64,000 nucleotides of DNA. It comes from Thermocoleostomius sinensis A174. GTDB taxonomy: Bacteria; Cyanobacteriota; Cyanobacteriia; Elainellales; Elainellaceae. The stretch spans positions 1,217,026 to 1,281,025 of the forward strand of contig NZ_CP113797.1 in the NCBI RefSeq assembly GCF_026802175.1, read 5' to 3'. Made by a program: the position numbers and the translations under genes. Below, piece after piece: positions 16,014 through 24,174 of this stretch. The first letter of the stretch is position 1. Each line of letters opens with the position of its first letter. The notes below the pieces were generated by a model that saw only the letters and a list, made by a program, of their open reading frames with translations, was not told where the DNA came from and did no database searches.

Positions 16014-17612
16014 CTAGTCAAGTTGCACCGAAGAAGGCAGTTCCTCGGATAGTACCTCTAATTGTTCAGTTTCCCAAACGGTAGGGGCATTGTCTGGCGA
16101 TAAGTCGTCGATGGCTGGATCAATCGCGCCGCTTGGGTCCACTGACTCATGCCCAGATTCGATCGCAGCGGCTTCTGGTACTGGCGATTCGATCGGATAT
16201 TCGGCATCTGGAATATCAGCAGGGGGATGCAAGATTTGTAGAGCATCTTGTCCCAAACGAATAGTGATATCAGACTCTAAATTGCCCGTGCTTTCGACCA
16301 ACACTTCCCCAAACCCCAGCGCCTTGTGAATAGCTTCGGCATTACGGATATCGCCGTGTTGAGCAATAATGCGTGTGTCTGGCAAGTCCTGTTCCCAGGA
16401 TTTATCTTCGACATAGACATTGCCATAGCCCGCATTTCCCAAGAGATTCATTAACTTTTGCAGCGCATAGGCATCACCCGTGCTGTCTTGTACGACCACT
16501 CGAACATAGGCGGCACCACTAGGCAACTCGTATCCATAGGTAGCCTGAGTATGACCAAAATACTGCTGCACCATGATGTCAATCTCACTGTGCGACGGCA
16601 ACCAATAGCCAGCCCCAGTTTCGCTATCAAACCCACCAGGCAACATCAACATTTGAGCATTGGGACGATCGGTTTGAGCAGCGAACCCAACCAGGGCTAC
16701 CAACTCTTCCACGCTGAGGTTTGTATCAAGGTTCGATTGAATGACCGAAAGAATTTGTGGCAATCGAGGTAGGGTAGAAGGCTGTAAGGCTTGTTCCATC
16801 AATTCTCGCATTAACATCTGCTGGCGTTGCACTCGGCCAATATCGCCATATTCGTCATAGCGGAATCTGAGAAACTGCATGGCTTGTTCGCCGTTGAGGT
16901 GCTGTTCTCCTTTTTTAAGGTTGATGTAAAGGTGTTGGCTATCGTCTTGATATTTCATGTCTTGCGGCACATACACCGTTACCCCGCCCAGGGCGTCAAT
17001 CAGTTTCTCTACCCCTTGCACATTAATGCGAATATAACGATCGATGCTCACCCCTCCCAACAATTCGCTCACCGATCGCGCCGTCAACGCCGGGCCACCT
17101 AACAGATTAGCCTCATTTAGCTTGGTTAAGCCTGCCCCTTCTACCCAGGTTCGAGTATCTCGTGGCAATGACAGCACCGCTACTTGATGCGTCTGAGGAT
17201 TGAACCGCACCAGCAGCATAGTATCCGTTAAACCATCAAGCCGATTAACCAAAGCATGGTACCCCTGGTCACGCAATTCTTCAGGGGGATCTACCACATC
17301 GGACGTTAGAATCTTGGTGCCTAGCACCAAAATATTAACTGGGCGAGTTAGCTTTGGTAGCCGAAAGTTCATGCCTGTGGAAATGGGTTCATCGTGGTTG
17401 AACTCAAAGACAGGCTTGCTCGTTCCAGTGAAGGCTCGATGCATAAAGGGTGTACCAGCGATCGTGACGGCAAGCAATGCGCCAGCCGACGCTGATACAC
17501 TGGCCACCCCGATCAAGCTTAAGAGAAGCCAGAGCCACTTGCGACGATGACTGACTGGCGGCTTCAGAACTTTAGGGGAGGTTGAAAAACTTTTGGACAC
17601 GAACTTCCTCAC
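16014..17612 (-). CDS. LCP (LytR-CpsA-Psr) family protein with LytR_C domain
   Basis: This 532-residue protein has an N-terminal transmembrane anchor (about 28-50), an LCP catalytic domain (about 120-275, with TMLLVRFNPQTHQVAVLSLP and the arginine-containing RDTRTWV loop and RFRYDEYGDIGRVQRQQ), and a LytR_C domain (about 365-455). LCP enzymes transfer undecaprenyl-linked glycans to peptidoglycan or other acceptors at the outer face of the plasma membrane. The C-terminal 70 residues are acidic and proline-rich. The start is a GTG at 17612, chosen because no in-frame ATG lies nearby. A CIRCE-like inverted repeat lies 33-61 bases upstream. Confidence 0.88.
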   Translation of the reverse strand: MRKFVSKSFSTSPKVLKPPVSHRRKWLWLLLSLIGVASVSASAGALLAVTIAGTPFMHRAFTGTSKPVFEFNHDEPISTGMNFRLPKLTRPVNILVLGTKILTSDVVDPPEELRDQGYHALVNRLDGLTDTMLLVRFNPQTHQVAVLSLPRDTRTWVEGAGLTKLNEANLLGGPALTARSVSELLGGVSIDRYIRINVQGVEKLIDALGGVTVYVPQDMKYQDDSQHLYINLKKGEQHLNGEQAMQFLRFRYDEYGDIGRVQRQQMLMRELMEQALQPSTLPRLPQILSVIQSNLDTNLSVEELVALVGFAAQTDRPNAQMLMLPGGFDSETGAGYWLPSHSEIDIMVQQYFGHTQATYGYELPSGAAYVRVVVQDSTGDAYALQKLMNLLGNAGYGNVYVEDKSWEQDLPDTRIIAQHGDIRNAEAIHKALGFGEVLVESTGNLESDITIRLGQDALQILHPPADIPDAEYPIESPVPEAAAIESGHESVDPSGAIDPAIDDLSPDNAPTVWETEQLEVLSEELPSSVQLD

Positions 17613-18108
17613 ACATCAGTAGGGGGTAGATCAGGGATTGGGAGTTAGAAGCGACTCTCGTTAAGAGTGCTAACACCAAGCAGATAAAGTGTTCTTCGCT
17701 GCCAGAGGTAAATCATCAGCCAGATATTAGCTAAAAAACAGGCAGACGTCAGTAGGCTAGACATAATTAGCAATGGTAGAGTTCACGAATCTGTGGTTTG
17801 AACAGGGGTGCTTAATACTACAGCACTGAGTAGTCCCATCAGGGTAAGGGATACAGTGGGTTGGCGAGCTTTTTGCTAGTCGCAATTGCCACGCTGCAAG
17901 GCAAGTGTCCACTAGATTGCCCACTTTGCTATGAAATCGGTCTGAGGAAAGTAATAGTTTATCGATTAGCAGAGCATTTAATGCAACGTGGCTTAAAATT
18001 CTTGACTTGACAATTGAGGTAGTGATTATGCCGCTTAGTATATTCGTCCTACCCACATTGATATAAACTGGTTGCTCAAGTGAATGACTCTTCCATCCCC
18101 ATCTGTCT
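17613..18108. other. 496-bp divergent intergenic region, LCP gene / recJ
   Basis: No convincing gene lies here; a 154-codon minus-strand frame (17757-18221) runs into recJ and has poor composition. The stretch holds a G-rich repeat fragment (GGGATTGGGAGTTAG near 17635), the CIRCE-like inverted repeat at 17645-17673, and several pairable segments, for example CACTG/CAGTG with CCC/GGG around 17815-17855 and GGCAA/TTGCC around 17900-17922. A structured small RNA is possible but unproven. Confidence 0.35.
17645..17673. promoter_or_regulatory. Imperfect CIRCE-like inverted repeat
   Basis: TTAG (17645) ... ACTCT (17654) CGTTA AGAGT (17664) G CTAA (17670) forms a symmetric element whose right arm GAGTGCTAA equals the right half of CIRCE, the HrcA operator TTAGCACTC-N9-GAGTGCTAA. 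The left arm is degenerate, so HrcA binding is doubtful. It lies just upstream of the LCP gene start. Confidence 0.35.
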
Positions 18109-21100
18109 GTGTCTCGATTTCCCAACCAACGATGGCAAATTGCATCAGCCGACCCAGTGCGATCGGTGCAATTGGCTGATCTGACTGAGGTTTCACCGCT
18201 GTTAGCCCAGGTGCTACTCAATCGTGGTATCGATACGCCGGAAGCGGCCGAAACTTATCTCAACCCCGAATTACAGCGATTGCCATCACCGCTAGAAGAA
18301 TTCCCCGATCTACCGATCGCCCTAGATTTATTGCTGCGAGCGATTGGAACCCATCAACCCATCGCCATTTGCGGCGATTATGATGCCGATGGCATGACCA
18401 GTACCGCGTTGCTGCTGCGAGCCTTGCGGGTGATGGGAGCGATCGTGGAGTATGCCATTCCCAGCCGGATGCAGGAAGGCTATGGCATTAATCAGCGCAT
18501 TGTCGAAGAGTTTTACAACGAAGGGGTGGGATTAATTCTGACGGTGGACAATGGTATTGCCGCCTATGAGCCGATCGCCCGTGCCAGACAACTGGGTTTA
18601 ACGGTGATTGTTACAGATCATCACGATATTCCAGAACAATTGCCGCCTGCAAATGCCATCTTAAATCCGAAGCTAATTGATGAAGCATCGCCCTATCGTG
18701 GGGTGGCAGGAGTGGGCGTAGCGTATATTCTGGCAATTTGTTTAGCACAATGCCTTCAGAAAACTCAAGACCTGACGACACCCTTAATTGAGTTGTTTAC
18801 ACTGGGCACGATCGCGGATTTGGCTCCACTGACCGGGGTAAACCGACGCTGGGTGAAACGGGGGCTAAAATTACTGCCCAAATCGCGGCTGCCGGGGGTA
18901 CAGGCATTGATCCAAGTGGCAGGGCTGAGCAACGAGAAAGAATTGAAACCAGAGGCGATCGGCTTTCGCTTAGGGCCACGCATTAATGCCATTGGTCGCA
19001 TTGCTGACCCGCAAATTGTGATTGATTTGCTGACCACAGACGATGAGGGTCGCGCCTTGGAATTGGCGATGAAATGTGAACAAGTCAACCAACTGCGGCA
19101 ACGATTGTGTGAATTAATTGAGCAAGAGGCGATCGCTTGGTGTGAACAACGTGCAATCAATTGTCAGCACGAGCGGGTGTTAGTTGTCGTGCAACCTGGT
19201 TGGCATCATGGCGTCATTGGTATTGTGGCGTCGCGACTAGTGGAACGCTATGGCGTCCCCGTGTTCATTGGCACCTATGAAGAGGAGGACGAGCACCACA
19301 TTCGCGGTTCAGCCCGGGGTATTCCCGAATTTAATGTGTTTGAAGCGCTACAATTCTGTGATTCGGTATTAGAGAAATATGGCGGACACCGAGCGGCGGG
19401 CGGCTTCTCGCTGAAGGCAGAAAACCTAGAAGCATTTCGATCGCAATTGCGTTTGTTTGCCCATGGACAACTGCAACCCCAGTATCTAAAGCCATTGGTG
19501 ACAATCGACGCACAAGCCAACTTCAGCGACCTCACGCTGGACTTCTACAAACAACTCGACGTGTTACACCCGTGCGGCATTGAGAATCCCGATCCGGTGT
19601 TCTGGACGCCCAATGTTCGGATTCTGGATCAAAAGGCGATTGGACGGCAACAGGCACACTTGAAGTTGACGTTGGTGCAGGAATCGGGAATCCGGAGTTC
19701 GGAGTCCGGAGTCGGAATAACTTTAGAGTCCCAACCTTCAATTACCAACTACCAATTACCAACATCCATCAAAGCGATCGCCTGGCGCTGGGGTGAGTTC
19801 TATCCCCTGACGAGTCCGCTGGATGTGGCATATCGACTGCGGTTGAATGATTGGAATGGCGTGCAGACGGTGGAGCTAGAGTTGGTTGGGGTGCGAGTTC
19901 CTGAAGGAAATGATGGAGAAGGGGAACTGGCTGACATAACAACTCAACCCACGATTCAATCTGTGATGACGGATCACGATCGATCGACGGGGGTTGGAGC
20001 GGTATCTCCATCGCCAACCTTGCTAGGAGCGGATTCTGCATCAGAATCTCCACCCCCGAAATCTTCACCGTCCATGGCGCGGCGATCGAAATCGTTGGCT
20101 CGATCGATTACGCATCCGGTCGAGCCGCCCTCGCCCTCTCCCGCAAACCCTATGTCTGTTGCCGAGGGTTCGGAGGAGATTCAGTCGAATCAAGACAGTG
20201 CAAACAATACGACATCCAATACTGCTTCCAATACAATCTCTGCTAAAATCAGTTCTCCTCGCATTGAGTTCTACTACAACAAGCGCAAATATACCTGCGG
20301 ACTTTTGCAAGTGGGTGAAAATCACGAATTGCGCATTCGCAATTGGGAAGGACAAGTTCTCACAGTGCAACCACAACAACGACGCGGTTTACTGGGCAAG
20401 CGACGAGACGATGCCAGAGAAATTGATGTGTCTCATCCACACTATTTCAACTTGATTCGGGCAGCATTGAATGCGCTCGATCTCGCCGAAAAAATGCTGC
20501 TCATTCAAGCGAAAGATCACCTGCTGGCAGCCAAAGATCAGCAGATTGAAATGCTCAATCAGCAGTTGCAAATGCTCGATCGTCAATTGACGCAACTGTC
20601 GCAAGAGCAACAGCAACAATTTCAAACGCTGCAATCTGAGTTACAACAGCGACAAACTTTGGTTCAAAATCACGAAACACAAATTGCCCAACTGCAACAG
20701 CAGCTTAGCCAACACAAACCGCTACCGAAACCCGAGGAACTTAAACATCAAGCTCGATCGCAACTTGGTGATAGCGTTTGGAAATGTTTGAATCCTCACA
20801 GTCAAAAGGATCTAACTGCTGCCCTCAAGCACTATTACTCGATTCAAGCTGAAACCTTTACAGCGTCTGTCACCGATTACTCTGAAGCAGGATTGCGGCT
20901 CGGATGTGCGGTGGAACGAGAAGTGATTCAACCCTTCTTTCGGCAATTACATCAATTTCTACTCAACAACGATGGCTTGGATGAAATTGGTGGGGTAACG
21001 CTGCGGCCTCGTAAACGCTATACTTTGGGAATGTTGCCGCCGCTGTTGTCGTCACAATGGTATTCATTTCGCGACACCATTTTGACAACCTGTACGCAGC

Positions 21101-21387
21101 TACCCGAAGAGGATTTTTACTGCACGATTAAATGGGATCAGGTGCATCAACCCGATCGCGATCGCATTAATGCTTTCTTGAATCAGTGGGATCATGCCGT
21201 GGCCCACTGGCTCTTGAAACATAAGGTGGCGGCCGCGTCTGCGATTGATCAAATCAATAAACTGCGTAACGTTGCAGCCCATGCTGAAAATTCGCTGTAT
21301 CAATGGCAGTACGACCTGATGCAGGTTCTGGTGATGGGCAGTGAAACCCAATTTGGTATTTTTCAAGATATTTATGGAACTTTGTAG
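18109..21387 (+). CDS. recJ: RecJ 5'-3' ssDNA exonuclease with coiled-coil and HEPN-like C-terminal extension
   Basis: RecJ degrades single-stranded DNA 5'-3' in recombination and mismatch repair. Residues 1-600 hold DHH motif I (CGDYDADGMTS), VDNGIAAYE, the DHH triad in VTDHHDIPE, the DHHA1 part with EKYGGHRAAGGFS, and an OB-like domain. The OB region is interrupted at about residues 524-554 by an in-frame repeat-derived insert. A Ser/Pro-rich linker (600-717) is followed by a 72-residue module (718-789, IEFYYNKRKYTCGLL), a strong coiled coil (790-870) and a 222-residue helical domain. This last domain contains RNVAAH (Arg1053, His1058), the Rx4H signature of HEPN nucleases. At 1092 residues it is much longer than typical RecJ (about 570-830). 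Confidence 0.92.
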   Translation: MSRFPNQRWQIASADPVRSVQLADLTEVSPLLAQVLLNRGIDTPEAAETYLNPELQRLPSPLEEFPDLPIALDLLLRAIGTHQPIAICGDYDADGMTSTALLLRALRVMGAIVEYAIPSRMQEGYGINQRIVEEFYNEGVGLILTVDNGIAAYEPIARARQLGLTVIVTDHHDIPEQLPPANAILNPKLIDEASPYRGVAGVGVAYILAICLAQCLQKTQDLTTPLIELFTLGTIADLAPLTGVNRRWVKRGLKLLPKSRLPGVQALIQVAGLSNEKELKPEAIGFRLGPRINAIGRIADPQIVIDLLTTDDEGRALELAMKCEQVNQLRQRLCELIEQEAIAWCEQRAINCQHERVLVVVQPGWHHGVIGIVASRLVERYGVPVFIGTYEEEDEHHIRGSARGIPEFNVFEALQFCDSVLEKYGGHRAAGGFSLKAENLEAFRSQLRLFAHGQLQPQYLKPLVTIDAQANFSDLTLDFYKQLDVLHPCGIENPDPVFWTPNVRILDQKAIGRQQAHLKLTLVQESGIRSSESGVGITLESQPSITNYQLPTSIKAIAWRWGEFYPLTSPLDVAYRLRLNDWNGVQTVELELVGVRVPEGNDGEGELADITTQPTIQSVMTDHDRSTGVGAVSPSPTLLGADSASESPPPKSSPSMARRSKSLARSITHPVEPPSPSPANPMSVAEGSEEIQSNQDSANNTTSNTASNTISAKISSPRIEFYYNKRKYTCGLLQVGENHELRIRNWEGQVLTVQPQQRRGLLGKRRDDAREIDVSHPHYFNLIRAALNALDLAEKMLLIQAKDHLLAAKDQQIEMLNQQLQMLDRQLTQLSQEQQQQFQTLQSELQQRQTLVQNHETQIAQLQQQLSQHKPLPKPEELKHQARSQLGDSVWKCLNPHSQKDLTAALKHYYSIQAETFTASVTDYSEAGLRLGCAVEREVIQPFFRQLHQFLLNNDGLDEIGGVTLRPRKRYTLGMLPPLLSSQWYSFRDTILTTCTQLPEEDFYCTIKWDQVHQPDRDRINAFLNQWDHAVAHWLLKHKVAAASAIDQINKLRNVAAHAENSLYQWQYDLMQVLVMGSETQFGIFQDIYGTL
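19678..19770 (+). repeat. G-rich cyanobacterial repeat inserted in frame in recJ
   Basis: The DNA reads GAATCGGGAATCCGGAG then GTCCGGAGTCGG and, after a spacer, CAATTACCAACTACCAATTA, a combination otherwise seen as intergenic repeats in cyanobacteria. It keeps the recJ frame and encodes ESGIRSSESGVG and ITNYQLPTS between the conserved KLTLVQ and IKAIAWRWGEF strands of the OB-like domain. Its codon use and composition differ from flanking recJ. Confidence 0.6.
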
Positions 21388-21544
21388 CGAAATGACCACG
21401 CCAATTGCAAAATCTGCTTCTAGCCAGAGGCGTCGTTGGTGCAAGTATCGCTAAGCTAAGAGGCTTAGTAGGTTTTTATGGGTAGCCGCTACCAACTGAA
21501 TCGGGCTACACTATCCTGCTTACTGCATTCGGGTGGTTGCATCG

Positions 21545-23209
21545 ATGGATATTGGCTCTGTTTGGACACAAATTCTTACCGCCTTGGTAGTTGGATTGCT
21601 GACAGCATTTGCGTTTCAGTTTTTGCTGACCAGTTTAGGCATCGCCATAGGGCTATCCGTCTGGAGTCTTGCCACACCCGATCGATCAGAGTCACTCAAC
21701 CAGGACACCCAATCCAACTCACGCTCGAACACCCCGTCGGCTGATTCTTCCCAACTAACCGGACAAGAACCCAGAGGCGCTAGTGGTATTGGCACAATGG
21801 CGGGTTTTAGTATTCTACTGACCGTTAATTTTGTGCTCTTTGTTGCTTGCTTTCTGGCCGCTAAATTTAGTCAAGCCGTTGATCCTATCGCTGGTGCAAT
21901 CGAAGGCGTTGTGGTTTGGTCTGCCTATTTTTTACTGTTAATTTGGCTCAGTTCAACCGCAATGAGTTCAGTCGTAGGAGCGATTGTAGGAGCCACAACT
22001 GGTGGGTTTCGGCAGCTTCTTTCCACCATTGGAACAGCACTCAGTCGCTCTGAGACCGAGGCATTGCCCACCGATCAACAACTGCTGGCGTTGCAACAAG
22101 AAATGCAGGAGATGCAAGCTGTTCTTGACCCGGAAAATTTACGCCAGTTGCTCGAAACCCAACTGCAATCGTTACCGCCTGATCCGTTTCCTCATAGTAA
22201 TGCCTCTCTTGCGCTTAAAACGACGGCGACTAAATCGTCTGCCACCACCAGTGACATTGCGATCGATTTTTGGCAACAGGTAGAATCCTACCTACAGATT
22301 GCTAGCCCGAAAGCCTTGGCTCCCAAACGCTTCGATCGTCAGTTGCAAAACATGTGGCAGGCAACTCAGGCTAAGTTTGAGTCGCATGTGAGAATTTCTA
22401 CAAATCCCAACCTCGATCAGTTCTATGATCGGGATGCACTGCATCAAATTTTAGAACAGCGCCATGATTTAAGCGATAAAAAGAAAACGCGACTGCTCGA
22501 TCAATTGCAGGAAACCTGGACAGATTTTCTAAATAAGGCCGAACCGGAGGCAGAAGTATCTACTGCCTCCGAAGAGACTAAAAAGACTGACGATTCTGAT
22601 GGCACTACCCAGTCGTCAATTGCGCAACTGACGACAAAACTGATGCAATCGGCGTCAGAAGCTAGCCTGGAACAACTGCTTGCTAATCTACCAACGTTGT
22701 TGCAATGGCTGAAAACAACCATGCCTGCTGAGATGCCAAGTTTGGTTCCCCTTATTTTGTCGATCGCCCTCGACAAAATTCGCAGTTCAATGACTGCAAC
22801 TAATTTAATGGATGCTGAGTCATCTACCCCCAATTCATCAAACCATGAAGCACACGCTCCATCCCGTGGAGGGGGTTCATTGATTAACTATGTCACTCTG
22901 CGTCAATCGCTGAATCAACTGTTAGAAAGTTCATCTGAATTGGCAAGCTTCAATCAATCACTGGTAACACAATTGGAAGCTTGGCGCGATCGATCGCTGC
23001 AACAGGTAGACTTGATTCAACAAGCTGCTCAGGATCGCCTTCATGCCGCCAAGCAACAAACTCAACAGCGGCTAGATGAGACTCGCAGAGCCGCTGCTAC
23101 CGCTGCTTGGTGGTTAGTCATGACAGCCACAACTGGTGTTGTTTCGTCTGCCCTTGCAGGTGCATTGGCCGCCAATTTTGATCTACGCGATCTCCTATTC
23201 TGGTGGTAG
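21545..23209 (+). CDS. Multi-pass membrane protein with long helical middle domain, unknown
   Basis: From the ATG at 21545 the product is 554 residues. It starts with two to four hydrophobic segments (about 8-40, 85-110, 122-150, with a Gly/Ala-rich AIVGATTGG), followed by a large soluble region of about 330 residues that is helical, with Gln-rich stretches and a low-complexity acidic patch. A heptad-like helix near the C-terminus (about 460-520) leads into a last membrane helix ending FDLRDLLFWW. No enzyme motif is seen. It lies 157 bases behind recJ on the same strand, so a shared transcript is possible. I do not recognise a named family. A GTG at 21533 is an alternative start. Confidence 0.7.
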   Translation: MDIGSVWTQILTALVVGLLTAFAFQFLLTSLGIAIGLSVWSLATPDRSESLNQDTQSNSRSNTPSADSSQLTGQEPRGASGIGTMAGFSILLTVNFVLFVACFLAAKFSQAVDPIAGAIEGVVVWSAYFLLLIWLSSTAMSSVVGAIVGATTGGFRQLLSTIGTALSRSETEALPTDQQLLALQQEMQEMQAVLDPENLRQLLETQLQSLPPDPFPHSNASLALKTTATKSSATTSDIAIDFWQQVESYLQIASPKALAPKRFDRQLQNMWQATQAKFESHVRISTNPNLDQFYDRDALHQILEQRHDLSDKKKTRLLDQLQETWTDFLNKAEPEAEVSTASEETKKTDDSDGTTQSSIAQLTTKLMQSASEASLEQLLANLPTLLQWLKTTMPAEMPSLVPLILSIALDKIRSSMTATNLMDAESSTPNSSNHEAHAPSRGGGSLINYVTLRQSLNQLLESSSELASFNQSLVTQLEAWRDRSLQQVDLIQQAAQDRLHAAKQQTQQRLDETRRAAATAAWWLVMTATTGVVSSALAGALAANFDLRDLLFWW

Positions 23210-23441
23210 CGGAAAAGCTGAATGCTTCTAGGGTTTCAGGCTGTTTTCCTCGATTGCCCCCACAGGTTTCGAGCATCATTGACGGTGGAACTAAACCAGA
23301 ACAATTGCAGAATGATTGCAGAAAAATGCATGAACGATGAAAATTCTCTACATGATTCATTCTTAGTTCTCCATATTTGTTCTCCTGTTTTCAAAATCAG
23401 ACTTAGAATAGGTAATAGAACACTCCGTCTCGTGGCAACTA

Positions 23442-24020
23442 ATGGCAACTCAAGTCTTGAAACGATCTAGGGCAAAGTTTGTATCCAAACAAACCGTTGA
23501 ACAGGTTGGAATTTTTCTGCAAGAGTTACCGGAAAAAACACCGGACACGCTCTCTCTGCGGCAAACGATCGAACGATTGCGAGAATCAATTGAAGCCGCC
23601 TTGGCGAAGGGCTATAGCTATGAAGAACTTGTTCCCATGCTGGCTCAACAGGGAATCGATATTCAACCCTCGACTTTGAAGCGCTATGTGCTCACTCGCA
23701 GCGATCGGACGGGTAAACGTGCAGGTAAAACCACCCGTGGTCGCCGCAGAAAGGCTGTGTCTGATGAGGTGGACGATACCGATGCTGTATCCAAACTCAC
23801 AGCAACCAGTGGAGCCGCCGTCGATGACGAGGATGACACCGATGATATCTCCGATGCGCCTGCTCGCAAACGCGGACGTGCGGACAAAGAAACAGCGTCT
23901 GAGCCTCTACCGATCGAGGAAGCTGAACCTGTCCGCTCTACTCGCACGCGCCGCCGGTCTACAGCATCGTCAGCCAAGTCTAGCCCGCGCAGTACTTCGA
24001 GCCGCCGTCGCAGATCATAG
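23442..24020 (+). CDS. DNA-binding-like protein with acidic/basic disordered tail
   Basis: This 192-residue protein has an N-terminal helical domain (about 10-85: SLRQTIERLRESIEAALAKG, then GYSYEELVPMLAQQGIDIQPSTLKRYV) resembling the helix-turn-helix of plasmid mobilisation and TraK-like proteins. The rest is disordered: a basic KRAGKTTRGRRRK patch, an acidic EVDD/DDEDDTDD middle, then an Arg/Ser tail ending SSRRRRS like histone H1. A nucleoid-associated or regulatory role is plausible but not shown. The start is the ATG at 23442. It stands 232 bases behind the membrane-protein gene. Confidence 0.7.
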   Translation: MATQVLKRSRAKFVSKQTVEQVGIFLQELPEKTPDTLSLRQTIERLRESIEAALAKGYSYEELVPMLAQQGIDIQPSTLKRYVLTRSDRTGKRAGKTTRGRRRKAVSDEVDDTDAVSKLTATSGAAVDDEDDTDDISDAPARKRGRADKETASEPLPIEEAEPVRSTRTRRRSTASSAKSSPRSTSSRRRRS

Positions 24021-24174
24021 GAATCCTCTCCAGTGATTCTTGATTTGGTTTAGGTGCAGTTGTAGAGATGCATCATCAGGAGCGGCTAGTTCAACCTTCA
24101 ATTTCGGTTCCTCCTCTCTCGATTCTGCAAACAGTCTAGTAGTATCGTAGATAAATGTTTGCAGGTCGATCGCA

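Noticed and set aside
17757..18221. 154-codon minus-strand frame upstream of and into recJ
   Set aside because: It overlaps the recJ start by over 100 bases, its composition is Ser/Cys/Arg-rich and unlike a folded protein, and no RBS is visible.
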